Shown: positions 24,668 through 35,039 of the stretch, piece by piece
Layout of the letters: the number at the start of each line of letters is the position of its first letter
Numbering within the stretch: the stretch's first letter is position 1
Assembly (NCBI GenBank): GCA_964017185.1
Contig: OZ024874.1
Coordinates: 56,680,356-56,744,355 of the forward strand
Source: Rugalucina vietnamica
Lineage: Eukaryota > Mollusca > Bivalvia > Lucinida > Lucinidae
Length of the DNA: 64,000 bases
Direction of reading: 5' to 3'
The notes under the pieces: generated by a model
What the model saw: the letters and a program-made list of their open reading frames with translations, nothing else
The model's database searches: none
What the model was told of the DNA's origin: nothing
Translations under genes and position numbers: made by a program

Positions 24668-25040
24668 TGGGGGTAAACTTGCTGGGAGTATGCAAATGGA
24701 CAGAAGATTTATGTTTATGAAAAAGAATGTCCCCAGGGTGTTGTCAAAGCCAAACTTTTTTATCGTTATGAAAGGGGAATGAAAGTTAATATATATGGTC
24801 TGGGTCACATGACCAAGATGGCCACCATGGCTATAAATAGCAAAAATCTTTATAAATCTTTTTCTTCAGAATGGGAAGACCTATGATTTTGAAACTTTGC
24901 CTGAAGTATCAGTGAGTGGAACTCTACGATGACTATAAATCATGACCCTGGGATGACCTTGACCTATTTTATGGCAAGATCAGCTGAGTTCGCATATCCT
25001 AGATCTCAGGTGAGCGTTTACAGGACCATTGGTCCTCTGG
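24668..25040 (+). mobile_element. Element A, 3' fragment
   Basis: This is 5'-truncated: it begins within a core module, includes GGTCACATGACCAAGATGG and GGCTATAAATAGC, and runs to the intact tail TCTCAGGTGAGCG, AGGACCATTGGTCCT and CTGG-TT. It lies just upstream of the first candidate exon of the MBT gene. Confidence 0.75.
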
Positions 25041-25350
25041 TTTAAAAATTATCGGCAATTCTTGCATATGATGCTACATGTATTTAGGCCCTCATTTTGT
25101 GGAAAAACTTGGATACTAGTAGCGGTTAAGGTGTTTGATAATACAAGAATTTGCTGGGTGTTTGATAATACAAGAATTTGCTGTGAATCATAGAGATATT
25201 TGCCAAAATATAAAACATTTTATAGCATGAGGGCTGTGTAAATGAACAGTAAGTCAGTAATTGCCGGAAAATGTGTTTAAAGACTGTCAAGTTCAGACAT
25301 GACATACTGTATCAGTCCACAAATCTTACTCGTATCTTGTTTCATTCTAG

Positions 25351-25545
25351 GGTGATGACTACCACTTCCCCTTTCATGAGAATTTTGAAAGTTTTGATGA
25401 AATGAGTGAGAGTCAGTCAGATGATGACGATGATTCACAGGCAAGAAAACTATCTCAATATCAACTCCATAAGGAACAGTCACCATACAGGTTCATGAAT
25501 GGAAATTGGAACAGTCACCATACAGGTTCATGAATGGAAATTTAA
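25351..25545 (+). CDS. Candidate acidic exon of the MBT gene, with 35-base duplication
   Basis: Acceptor TTTCATTCTAG precedes a frame reading GDDYHFPFHENFESFDEMSE followed by SQSDDDDDSQ, a typical acidic N-terminal segment. A 35-base unit starting GGAACAGTCACC and ending GGAAATT is then repeated back to back; 35 is not a multiple of three, so the frame closes in the second copy. Taking one unit away would let the frame run to a GTAAGG donor near 25555, but with a phase that does not fit the next exon. A GC donor after DSQ (CAG-GCAAG) is an alternative. Exon assignment is by position and composition, not by homology. Confidence 0.45.
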
Positions 25546-26135
25546 GATGGAATGGGTAAGGCATTAAAAACAGCTTTGTGCTATTAACTCATATAAAACT
25601 TGGCATCCTTTTTACGGGACATAGGCAAACAGTATAGCCCCAGATGTGATGCCCCAGAACGCAACGTCCCATCTGGGGCTATTCTGTTTGCTCAGAGAAA
25701 TTTTATCGAAAAATGAGAAAATAAATAAAAATCTCACCTGTGGCCCTTAAAAATGTAAGTGGACTCACCCAATTGATAATGATGGGAAAATTCATTCGTC
25801 AAATATGAGTTAAGAATTGTTTTGTTCCTGTCTAACTCTTCACGTCAAACAGGGACCACAGCATTATTTATAGGGGGCACCAGACTGCCAAAATTCAATA
25901 TTTGATATCAAGAGCATGGACATTCCTTCAAAAATGCAGAGACCCTGTCATGTCTGTCCCAAATTTAAAGGCCAGAACGAGTGACTGAATTGCTATCTTC
26001 CCTATATTATATATAGTAAAAAAGGTTATTGTGTGCCAAAATTCTCTTAATTTTTTGAATCCATGAAACACACCCTAGCAAAAAGAATGAGGATTGCTTG
26101 TTGTTTTAGTTGGCTATATTTGCCTGTATTTTCAG

Positions 26136-26273
26136 CGACCTGTGAGAGGTGTGGTGCTGTGGGAATCAAGCTGTGCCTTCTACTCTAAGTCCAAGAGATT
26201 CTGCTCTCTTAACTGTTCTAAACTGGCCAAAGAAGATGATTTTGATGATTATAATAAAGATCCTAAGATATTG
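26136..26273 (+). CDS. FCS zinc finger exon with single-base insertion
   Basis: Acceptor TATTTTCAG and donor TTG-GTGAGT frame the exon. One frame begins TCERCGAVGIKL; the next frame continues AFYSKSKRFCSLNCSKLA. Together these give the C-x2-C ... FC-x3-C pattern of the FCS finger found in MBTD1, L3MBTL2 and Polyhomeotic, which binds nucleic acid. One extra T at about 26174 separates the halves, so no single frame contains all four cysteines. The acidic tail DDFDDYNKDPKIL follows. The exon ends in phase 0, matching the start of the next exon. Confidence 0.8.
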
Positions 26274-26424
26274 GTGAGTGTCTTCTTTTGAAAATCTTGC
26301 AGATATATGTATTGTTTCTTGTACGATTTCTGGTCTTAGCCAGAAAAACATTAAAGCGGAGGCATTATTCTATATTACAAGTTCTTTACATGTTCGTTAT
26401 GGGGTCTAGAATATCAACATAACA

Positions 26425-26645
26425 AGCCGCATGGTGAGAAAACAGGATTTTTGCCTTTTCGAAAACAAAGGCGCAGTAACTGGGAAGCTGATCAACGCCT
26501 TTGTTTTTGCTACATGGATAGTACAATCCCTCTTCTTCTTAAATCTGGAATTTCAAGCTTCTAGCCTGCTTCTGTGACTGTACAAGTTGGTTTGTGTTAG
26601 ACCAGGTCGGAAACCCAGATGACCTGTTTTCTCGCGTTGTGGCTC
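26425..26645. mobile_element. MITE D, full copy in intron
   Basis: The ends AGCCGCATGGTGAGAAAACA-GG and CCTGTTTTCTCGCGTTGTGG-CT form 20-bp imperfect inverted repeats. Central GGCGCAGTAACTGGGAAGCT / GATCAACGCC foldback blocks are present. Confidence 0.8.
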
Positions 26646-26772
26646 AAGTAAAAGTATACTGTCAGATTAAATAATCTTAAAACAGGATCATCAATTTCAA
26701 GTGTTAGCCATCATAAGAAAAAAAAAAACATGGTAAAATGTGATTCAACAAAATGTGATCACTGTTTTTCAG

Positions 26773-26853
26773 AAGAAGCAGGTAGCTGTGAAGAGACAAA
26801 TTAGTCTGGTAAACTCAGGATCAGGAGAAGAAAATCTTCGAAAAATAACTCAG
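26773..26853 (+). CDS. Linker exon after the FCS finger
   Basis: Acceptor CTGTTTTTCAG and donor CAG-GTAGT enclose 81 bases, phase 0 at both ends, reading KKQVAVKRQISLVNSGSGEE then NLRKITQ. A basic linker rich in Lys, Arg and Ser occupies the same place in MBTD1/L3MBTL2, where it precedes the Trp-containing arm of MBT1. The arm exon expected next was not found before 27280, and the phase of the next exon does not match this one. An exon seems to be missing; a MITE D copy occupies part of the intron. Confidence 0.6.
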
Positions 26854-26948
26854 GTAGTAATTTGGTCTTAGTCTTGCAGGGTTTCTTGACATCTGATTAT
26901 ATATATATATATTATAAATATATAATTAGTCGTAATGATGGTTAAAAA

Positions 26949-27126
26949 TGAGCCAGTGCATGAGAAGACCAACAATTTGGGTTCCGACCAGGTCTAACAC
27001 AAACCGAGCTGTACAGTCACAGAAGATGGCTAGAGGCTGGACATTTTGGATTAAGAAAGTAGAGGAATTGTACTGTCCGTGTAGTGAAAAAAAGGCGCTG
27101 ATTGCCTTTGTTTTCACCTATGCAGA
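26949..27126. mobile_element. MITE D, right-truncated copy
   Basis: It starts GAGCCAGTGCATGAGAAGAC and proceeds through the family body (GGTTCCGACCAGGTCTAACA, then TACAGTCACAGAAG) to GCCTTTGTTTTCACC. The right terminal repeat is missing. Confidence 0.7.
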
Positions 27127-27279
27127 TTATATAATAATGCTTATTTACAAATATTCGACAAAGTAGAAGAATGAAATTAGCTCAGAATTATAAGAAAAGC
27201 TTAAGAAGGTAATTTCTTTTTCTCTCTAATAGACACACTCTAGTATGAAACTTACAATGGAATGTTTATGTTGTGCTAG

Positions 27280-27388
27280 GGTCTGGGAGAACATTGGTGT
27301 GGGTATGAAGATAGAGACATACAACTATGACTGTGACCTGCCTAACTCTGTATACTGGATTCAGCAGCTACTGTCATGAAAATTTATG
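27280..27388 (+). CDS. MBT repeat 1, first core exon, with 2-base frameshift
   Basis: After acceptor GTTGTGCTAG the frame reads VWENIGVGMKIETYNYDCDL then PNSVYWI, aligning with the start of MBT1 (Trp, hydrophobic-Lys/Arg-Glu, Asp-Cys, Leu-Pro, Tyr/Phe-Trp-Ile). Two extra bases (CA, 27362-27363) follow; the frame then resumes as AATVMKIYG. Read without a shift, the frame ends at TGA a few codons later. Donor GTTTGT is weak. The last G joins GT of the next exon to give the Gly-Tyr expected at this boundary. Confidence 0.75.
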
Positions 27389-27626
27389 GTTTGTGTATTT
27401 CATTTTGTAAATTGCTAAAATCTTTTAAACTCCTTTCAGTGACTAAAGATAATTTACGCCACATCATGTAAGGATTGTTCAATTTGTTGCTGAATGCTAA
27501 TCTGCCAATCAACATGACACTTAAAACTGCTGATGTGTATATAATCTGACATGTCATTATGAAGATAATAACATTTATAGAGTTGCAAATGTAAATCCAT
27601 TTCAATAAATTGTTAACCTATTTCAG

Positions 27627-27761
27627 GTTACAAGGCGTTGATGCGATATGAAGGTTTTAGCAATTATTTTGTCAAGGATTTCTGGGAGAACATCTGCAAC
27701 AAGGATATACACCCAGTGGGGTGGTGTGCCACCAATGGTTAACCTCTTGTACCACCTAAAA
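27627..27761 (+). CDS. MBT repeat 1, second core exon, with in-frame TAA
   Basis: Acceptor CTATTTCAG and donor A-GTAAGT. The frame reads GYKALMRYEGFSNYFVKDFW, then ENICNKDIHPVGWCATNG, a stop, and PLVPPK. RYEGF, DFW and DIHPVGWC are the diagnostic MBT core motifs; the aromatic cage residues (Phe/Trp) are present. TAA at 27740-27742 stands where the relatives have Lys before PLVPP. The sequence on both sides remains in frame, so this is a point change and not a frameshift. The exon ends in phase 1, matching the next. Confidence 0.85.
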
Positions 27762-27789
27762 GTAAGTTTAAGATGGAAGCTCGTACTAA

Positions 27790-27960
27790 TTTTGTGTTAG
27801 ATTGATAAGTCAGGAGTTTGATCCCCCACTGGGGTCGTGTTGTGCCCTTGAGCAAGGCTTAATAACTCCCCATAGTACATGTACTTTTTAATACTCAGGA
27901 AATGTGGCTCTGTCCTGACATGACTCAGACTAAAAAATTATCTACTGGCATGTTACACCA
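27790..27960 (+). mobile_element. tRNA-derived SINE copy
   Basis: A B-box-like segment, GGAGTTTGATCCCC, is followed by CCTTGAGCAAGGCTTAATAA, CTCCCCATAGTAC and CTCAGGAAATGTGGCTCTGT. This is the same body as the minus-strand copy at 0.56-0.78 kb. Confidence 0.6.
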
Positions 27961-28227
27961 CAAAACAAACATTCAAACAAAATTATTATGCAAGGATACT
28001 GTGCAAAGTGAAAAAGTGCAAACTCTCGTAATGGTCTTCAAAATTGGAACTGAATTTGGAATGACTGTTTGATGGTTTCTATTATTAGCCTCTGGAGTTT
28101 TTTGGCTGATCCTGCCAAATTGTTAGGTTGAGACAAACCATTAAACTTGACTACATCTAGTACAATACATGTAACAACTATGACTGTGAATATATTGATA
28201 GTCCATTGTTGAGTAGATCAATGTTGT

Positions 28228-29400
28228 TATGTCTCCCCCCTTCAGGGTCGGGAGACATATTGTTTTTCCCCGTGCGTCTGTCTGTCCGTCCTTCTGTCTG
28301 TCTGTCCATTACAAATCATGTCCGCTCTATAACTTGAAAACTGTTAAAAATTTTTCAATGAAACTTGGTACACTTCTAAACAAGACGAGACGATGTGTCA
28401 TGCACAAGAACCATAACTCTAGCTTGAGTATTTTTGGAGTTATTTCCCTTTGATTATTTTCGATACAATTTCGTGTCCGCTCTATAACTTGAAAGCCTTT
28501 TAAGATTTTTCAATAAAACTTGGTACACTTATTAAGCATGATCAGACAATGTGCCATGCACAAGAACCATAACTCTGGCTTGAGTATTTTATGAGTTTGA
28601 TTATTTTCCATACAATTTCGTGTCCGTTCTATAATTCGAAAACCATAAGAGATATTTCAATGAAACTTGGTACACTTATATACCACGATGAGATGATGTG
28701 TCATGCTAAAAAACCATAACTCTTGCTTGCATATCTTTGGAGTAATTTCCCTTTGATTATTTTCCATACAATTTCATGTCCACTCTATAACTTGAAAACC
28801 GTAAGAGAAATTTCAGTGAAACTTGGTACACTTATAAAGCATGATGAGATGATATATCATGCACAAGAATTATAACTCTTGCTTTCATATCTTTGGAGTC
28901 ATTTCCCTTCGATTATTTTTCCATACAATTTCATGTTCGCTCTATAACTTGAAAACCATAAGAAATATTTCAATGAAACTTGGTACACTTATAAAGTTGA
29001 TATGTCATGCTAAAGAACCATAACTCTTACTTGCATATCTTTGGAGTTATTTCCCTTTGATTATTTTTCATACAATTTTGTGTCTGCCCTATAACTCACA
29101 AACCATTAGAGATTTTTCAATGACACATAGTACACTTATAAAGCATGATGAGACGATGTGTCATGCACAAGAATCATTACTCTTGCTTTCATATCTTTGG
29201 AGTTATTTCCCTTTGATTATTTTTCGTGCTCGCTCTATAACTTGAAAACCGTAAGAGTTATTTCAATGAAACTTGGTACACTTATAAAACAGAATGACAG
29301 GATATGAGATGCACAAGGACTGTAACTCTTGCTTGCATATTATGGACATGCACATAGAAAGGGGGGAGACATCAGTTTTCACATAGAACACAAATTCTAG
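28228..29400 (+). mobile_element. Element I, complete copy in intron
   Basis: The head TATGTCTCCCCCCCTTCAGG with GTCGGGAGACATA forms a hairpin. A TGCGTCTGTCTGTCCGTCC microsatellite follows, then about six units of roughly 155 bp with TCTATAACTTGAAAACC, AATGAAACTTGGTACACTTA and GGAGTTATTTCCCTTTGATT. It ends GGGGGGAGACAT (29361-29372), the exact complement of the head, and a tail finishing AAATTCTAG-TTTT. It is the same plan as elements A, B, C and G with unrelated sequence. Confidence 0.8.
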
Positions 29401-29446
29401 TTTTGTATTGTTTATGATATTTGTCAACTATATTTGCCTGTTTCAG

Positions 29447-29535
29447 CTATCCAGCATAAGTATGTGGACTGGAAGGACTATCTGTTGAAAAGACTTACAG
29501 GGGCAAGAACTCTGCGGAGCAACTTCTACACTAAG
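29447..29535 (+). CDS. MBT1-MBT2 linker exon
   Basis: Acceptor CCTGTTTCAG and donor AAG-GTAAAT. With the phase-1 base of the previous exon it reads TIQHKYVDWKDYLLKRLTGA then RTLRSNFYTK. This matches the helical arm TIQxKYxxWKxxLxKRLTGAxTL that opens MBT2 in MBTD1 and L3MBTL2, which is the strongest family assignment in the gene. It ends in phase 0. The MBT2 core should follow but is not found in the next 4.7 kb, which is occupied by elements A and B and minisatellite. Confidence 0.85.
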
Positions 29536-29594
29536 GTAAATATGTGCTGTGAGTTAGGGGGATAACTGATTGGAAATTTCATTTTAGCCATTTT

Positions 29595-30637
29595 AGCTCA
29601 CCTGAGGGTGAGCTTATAGGATGGCCATGCTACGGCATCCGTCCGGCGTCTGGTGTCGTCGTCGTCCACAATTTCAAAGATCTTCTCCTCTGAAACTGCT
29701 TATCAAAGCCAAACTTCATGTGGAGCATCCTTATGAAGGGGGAACGAAAGTTTATATAAATGATCCAGGTCACATGACCAAGATGGCCGCCATGGCTATA
29801 AATAGCTAAAACCTTTAAAAATCTTCTTCTCCAGAACCAGATGGCCTATGACTTTGAAGCATCAGGGATAGGAGCTCTACAAAGTTTATATAAGTCATGT
29901 CCCTGGTGTGACCTTGACCTATTTTACAGCAAGGTCAACATAGGTCGCCCATGCATTTGAATGGGGAAAATTGTCATAATGTCATTTGAAGGGAAAAACT
30001 TGAAGGAAATGGGCAAATGGACTGAAGATTTATGATTCTAAAAACCCAGGGCAATATACATGTATATTACCATAATATTCAAAGATCGACCTCTCTGAAA
30101 CAGCTTGGCCAATCAAAGCCAAACTTCATGTGGAGCCTCCTTGGGAACAAAAGTTTATATAAATGGTCTAGGTCACATAACCAAGATGGCCGCCATGGCT
30201 ATAAATAGCAAAAAACTTTAAAAAATCTTCTTCTCTAGAACCAGAAGGCCTATGGTTTTGAAACTTGGCATGAAGCATCAGGGAGAGGAGCTCTACAAAT
30301 ATTATGTCATTTGAAGGGAAAAACTTGAAGGAAATGGGAAAGTGGACTAAAGATTTGTGATTCTGAAAAAATTTGGACCCCATGGCCTGGTCTGCCCCCA
30401 TCCGGGGCAATGTACATGTATATTACCATAATATTCAAAGATCTACTTCTCTGAAACCGCTTGGCCAATTAAAGCCAAACTTCATGTGGAGCCTCCTTGG
30501 GAACAAAAGTTTATATAAATGGTCTAGTTCACATGACCAAGATGGCCACCATGGCTATAAATAGCAAAAAGCTTTAAAAATCTTCTCTAGAACCAGAAGG
30601 CCTATGATTTTGAAACTTGGCATGAAGCATCAGGGAG
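29595..30637 (+). mobile_element. Element A, 3'-truncated copy in intron
   Basis: The head AGCTCACCTGAGGGTGAGCT has a short hairpin, followed by GTCGTCGTCGTCC and two to three modules with CTATAAATAG after the AAGATGGCCGCC core. It stops abruptly in AGCATCAGGGAGAACTG, where the GTGAAGTATGAACT minisatellite begins; no tail is present. Confidence 0.75.
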
Positions 30638-31135
30638 AACTGTGAAGTCTGAACTGTGAAGTGTGAAGTATGAAGTTAGAATGTGAAGTATGAAGACTGA
30701 ACTGAAGTGTGAAGTATGAACTATGAAGTATGAACTTTGAAGTATGAATTGTGAACTGTGAAGTATGAACTGTGAAGTATGAACTGTGAAGTATGAACTG
30801 TGAAGTGTGAAGTATGAACTGTGAAGTGTGAAGTATGAATTGTGAACTGTGAAGTCTGAAGTGTGAAGTATGAAGTCTGAACTGTGAAGTGTGAAGTCTG
30901 AACTGTTAAGTGTGAAGTATGAACTGTGAGGTATGAACTGTGAATTGTGAAGTATGAACTGTGAAGTGTGAAGTTTGAACTGTGAAGTATGAACTGTGAA
31001 GTATGAACTGTGACTTTTGAAATGTCACATTCCGTTGTCTTCTAAAGGTAAAATACTGTATTATAAAACTGTGAAGTGTGAAGTGTGAACTGTGAAGTAT
31101 GAACTGTGAAGTTTGGAATGTCTCCTTCTGTTGTC
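30637..31135. repeat. GTGAAGTATGAACT minisatellite, block 1
   Basis: Units of 7-15 bp based on GTGAAGT(A/G)TGAACT. At longer intervals the array includes TTTGAAATGTCACATTCCGT, TGTCTTC and (G)TAAAATACTGTATTATAAAA spacers. Element B copy 1 interrupts the array inside one such spacer (..GAATGTTGTTTT / ATAAAACTG..). Confidence 0.85.
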
Positions 31136-31159
31136 TTCCAAGGTTAGAATGTTGTTTTT

Positions 31160-33589
31160 AGCTCGACTGCACGAAGTGCATAGAGCTATTGCAGTCACCC
31201 CGGTCGTCCACGTTCCCGTTCCCGTGCGCGTTCCCGTGCGTGTGCGCGTGCGCGTCACACTTGCGTTAAAGTTTTCTAGAAGTCCATATCTTGACAACCA
31301 CTCATCAGAAAGCATTCATACTTGGACCATAGATACCCTGTAGGGTTAGCTTTCATTCCATGGCATCGGGCCCCTGGGTCCAGGCCAGGGGGTGGGGCTG
31401 GAGGTTAAAATCTAGAACACCTTCAAAAATGGCAATTCTTGTGTTAAAGTTTTCTAGAAGTCCATATTTTGACTGCCACTCATCAGAAAGCATTGATACA
31501 TGGGCCATTGACACCTTGTAGGGTCGGCTTTCATTCCATGGCATCAGATCCCTGGATCCATGCCAGGGGGTGGGGCTAGAGGTTAAAATCTAGAACACCA
31601 TTAATAATAATGGCTTTTCTGTGATATAGTACTCTAGAAGTCTATATCTTGAAAACTTTTTATCAGAGGGCTTTCATACTTGGACCATAGGTACCCTGTA
31701 GGGTTGAGTTTCATTCCATGGCATCGGGCCCCTGGGTCCATGCCTGGGGGGTGGGGCTGGAGGTTAAAAACTAGAACACTAAAAAATAGATGTACTGCTG
31801 TGTAACATTTACAAGGAGGCATATCTTGACAACAACTTATCATAAAGCACTCATACTTCATACACTTTAGGTTCCATGACATCGGACCTCTGGGTCGGAG
31901 TCAGGTGGGCGGGGCTAGAGGTCAAAATCTAGAACTCCCCGAATTTTTTTTTCTTTTTGTTTCTTAATAGAAACAACTTAGGAGGATGGTTGGTCATTCA
32001 TCTTTTGACTTTGTGACACTGACTTGTATGTCATGACGGTAAGGGTCGGTTGACCTACTTTCCATGGTTCAGTGATTTTGCCTTATATCTTGACACTCAA
32101 TTAGTATATTTTCTTACTTCTTTCAGATTATAAGTTAGTACGACCAGGCCTTTGACCCCAATATACTTATAGGTCACTGTGACCTAATTTCACGGTTCAG
32201 TGATTTTGCCTTATATCTTGACACTCAATTAGTATATTTTCATACTTTTTTCAGATTATGAGTGAGTATGACCAGACCTTTGACCCCAATATACTTATAG
32301 GTCACTGTGACCTAATTTCACGGTTCAGTGATTTTGCCTTATATCTCGGTACTCAAATGGTTTATGAACAAACTTATTTCAAAGTATGTTTGCGTATGAC
32401 AAGACCTTTGACCCCGAAGTAGTCCTAGGTCATTGTGACCTAATTTCATGGTTCAGTGATTTTGCCTTATATCTTGACACTCGATTAGTATATTTTCATA
32501 CTTTTTTCAGATTATGAGTGAGTATGACCAGACCTTTGACCCCAATATACTTATAGGTCACTGTGACCTAGTTTCACGGTTCAGTGACTTTGCCTTATAT
32601 CTCGGTACTCAAATGGTTTATGAACAAACTTCTTTCAAAGTATGTTTGCGTATGACAAGACCTTTGACCCTGAAGTAGTCCTAGGTCACTGTGACCTAAT
32701 TTCACGGTTCAGTGATTTTGCCTTATATCTTGACACTCAATTAGTATGTTTTCATACTTTTGTCAGATTATGAGTGAGTATGACCAGACCTTTGACCCCA
32801 ATATACTTATAGGTCACTGTGACCTAATTTCACAGTTCAGTGACTTTGCCTTATATCTCGGCACTCAAGTGGTTTATGAACAAACTTCTTTCACACTATG
32901 TTTGCGTATGACAAGACCTTTGACCCTAAAGTAGTCCTAGGTCAATATAACCTAATTTCACGGTTCAGTGATTTTCCTTTATATCTCCGCACTCAATTGG
33001 TAGATGAACATACTTCTTTCACGATATGTATGAGTATGACAAGACCTTTGACCGTAAAGTATTCCTGGGTCACTGTGACCTAATTTCATGGTTCAATGAT
33101 TTTGTCTTATATCTCGACACTCAGTTGGTATTTTTTCATACTTCTTTCTGATTATGGATGAGTATGACCACACCTTTAACCCAAACATACTTATAGGTCT
33201 CTATGACCTAATTTCATGGTTCAGTGATTTTGCTTTACATCTCAACACTGAATGGGTATATGATCATTTTTCTTTCACATTATGAGTAAGTATCACTAGA
33301 CCTTTGACACTGCAATACTTATAGGTCAGTGTGACCTTTTTTCACGGTTCTGTGATTTTGCCTTGTATCTTGGCACTCAGTTGGTATATGAACACACTTC
33401 TTTCACAATATGAGTGAGACCTTTAAATCTTAGGTAGTTATTGTTAACTTTCATGGTTCAGTGATTTTGCCTTATTGCATCAAGGCAAAAAGATGTTTGA
33501 GCATAATGCTTTGGGTTACTGGTCGGGTTTGATCTTATGTTTGACAAAGGTCACAAGCAGTCGAGCACGCTGTCCTGCGACAGCTTTTA
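31160..33589 (+). mobile_element. Element B, copy 1
   Basis: The head AGCTCGACTGCACGAAGTGC with ATAGAGCT forms a GAA-loop hairpin. A CGTTCCCGTGCGCG-type tract follows, then two tandem arrays: four units of roughly 170 bp (31.27-31.95 kb; ATGGCATCGGGCCCCTGGGT) and about eleven units of 128 bp (32.04-33.48 kb) carrying AGGTCACTGTGACCT. The tail is AAGCAGTCGAGCACGC then TGTCCTGCGACAGC. GCAGTCGAGC is the exact complement of the head GCTCGACTGC. It is inserted in the minisatellite. Confidence 0.85.
32042..33480. repeat. 128-bp tandem array with palindromic nuclear-receptor-like sites
   Basis: The palindrome starts at 32171, 32299, 32427, 32555, 32683, 32811, 32939, 33067, 33195 and 33323, an exact 128-base period. 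AGGTCACTGTGACCT is perfect at 32171, 32299, 32555, 32683 and 32811; the others differ by one to four bases. Equivalent arrays lie in copies B2 and B3. The sequence equals two AGGTCA half-sites inverted with three-base spacing, the consensus for oestrogen-receptor-type binding. Binding is not shown. Confidence 0.9.
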
Positions 33590-33590
33590 T

Positions 33591-34108
33591 ATAAAACTGT
33601 GAAGTGTAAAGTATGAAGTGTGAAGTATGAAGTGTGAAGTTTGAAATGTCACCTTCGGTTGTTTTCTAATGGGTAGAATGCTGTTTTATAAAACTGTGAA
33701 GTATGAAGTGTGAACTGTGAAGTATGAAGTGTGAAGTATGAACTGTGAAGTTTGAAATGTCCCCTCCCGTTGTCTTTCAAGGGTAGAATGCTGTTTTATA
33801 AAACTGTGAAGTATGAAGTGTGAAGTGTGAAGTTTGAACTGTGAAGTATGAACTGTGAAGTGTGAACTGTGAAGTATGAACTGTGAAGTATGAACTGTGA
33901 AGTTTGAAATGTCACCTTCCGTTGTCTTCTAAAGGTAAAATGCTGTATTATAAAACTGTGAAGTGTGAAGTATGAAGTGTGAAGTGTGAATGGTGAAGTA
34001 TGAAATGTGAAGTTTGAAATGTCACCTTCCGTTGTCTTCCAAGGGTAGAATGCTGTTTTACAAAACTGAAGTATGAAGTATGAACTGTGAAGTGTGAAGT
34101 CACCACCG
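33591..34108. repeat. GTGAAGTATGAACT minisatellite, block 2
   Basis: Continuation of the minisatellite to the right of element B copy 1, with five spacer blocks (TTTGAAATGTCACCTTCCGT ... GGGTAGAATGCTGTTTTATA). A partial MITE D follows at 34.11-34.23 kb. Confidence 0.85.
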
Positions 34109-34247
34109 GTCTTTCGTACTGATCAGCACCTTTGTTTTTGCTACATGGCCCTTCTGTGACTGGACAGGCTGGTTTGTGTCAGACCTGTTCGGAAACCACA
34201 TTGTTGATTTTCTCATGAGGTGGCTCATTTGTTTATGCTTGTTTCAG

Positions 34248-34349
34248 CCTAAGTTACCTCCTGAGGGCTACAAGTTCCAAGTTGGTATGAAGCTGGAAGC
34301 TATAGACCCACTGAATCTGTCAGCAATCTGTGTGGCTATGGTTATGAAA
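34248..34349 (+). CDS. MBT repeat 3, exon a, first copy
   Basis: Acceptor GCTTGTTTCAG, donor AAA-GTAAGC; 102 bases, phase 0 at both ends. It reads PKLPPEGYKFQVGMKLEAID then PLNLSAICVAMVMK. GMKLEAIDPLNL and ICVA are the signature of MBT3 in MBTD1/L3MBTL2, the repeat with the best-formed methyl-lysine pocket in relatives. It joins in frame to the exon ending at 29535, so a transcript lacking MBT2 would stay open at this junction. Confidence 0.9.
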
Positions 34350-34838
34350 GTAAGCATAAGAAAAATAATATGTTACCACTGCAAAGAACTGACTGAACAT
34401 AGTCAATAGATAATTTTAATGAACAGGGATAAAGTAAGTTTGAACAGACAAAAATTCCATGAACATGGAAACCTCAAAACTGAGTATTCAGTGGCAAATG
34501 ATACAATGAATGCTCACACCCTAACTTGACATGCCTTTATCATAAAACAGTGTCTTTGAAGTGTGGGAAATGTATGGGAATTCCCTAGTATTTCTCGGGA
34601 AATTCTCCAGTATTTCCCAGCAGGGTGGTAAATACTCATAATTCCTGGGAATTGGCCAACCTTGACAAAAATGAAGTGAAAGTTAAGTTTCAAAAGCACA
34701 AAACTCTGCCTTATAGGGTCAAGATATCTATCCTGACATTACTATAAAATTGAAAGGGATACTTAGAATCAAATCAAACAAACAACATAAATACTACTGC
34801 TATATGTATTTAACTAAATGACCGTAATCTATTTATAG

Positions 34839-34986
34839 GTGTTGAAGAACAACTACCTGATGATTGGTATAGATGGTTCTATTGCCCAGAATGGCACTGA
34901 TTGGTTCTGTTACCATGCCACATCACCTTGTATATTCCCTGTCGGGTTCTGGGAAGTTAATGTACTCAATCTCACACCACCTAGAG
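34839..34986 (+). CDS. MBT repeat 3, exon b, first copy
   Basis: Acceptor CTATTTATAG, donor AGAG-GTAGGC; 148 bases, starting phase 0 and ending phase 1. It reads VLKNNYLMIGIDGSIAQNGT, DWFCYHATSPCIFPVGFWEV then NVLNLTPPRG. The DWFCYH and FPVGF motifs supply the aromatic cage and the Asp used for lysine binding in MBT pockets. The phase-1 end cannot join the phase-0 start of the duplicated exon a at 38775; it can join 42998. Confidence 0.9.
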
Positions 34987-35039
34987 GTAGGCTTTAACAT
35001 CAGATACATGAGCCTTTGCATGGGAATTATAACATTTTT

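Noticed and set aside
32000-33480. CRISPR-like array (regular 128-bp period)
   Set aside because: The repeats have no unique spacers of uniform length, the organism is a eukaryote and no cas genes are present; it is a satellite within a transposable element.
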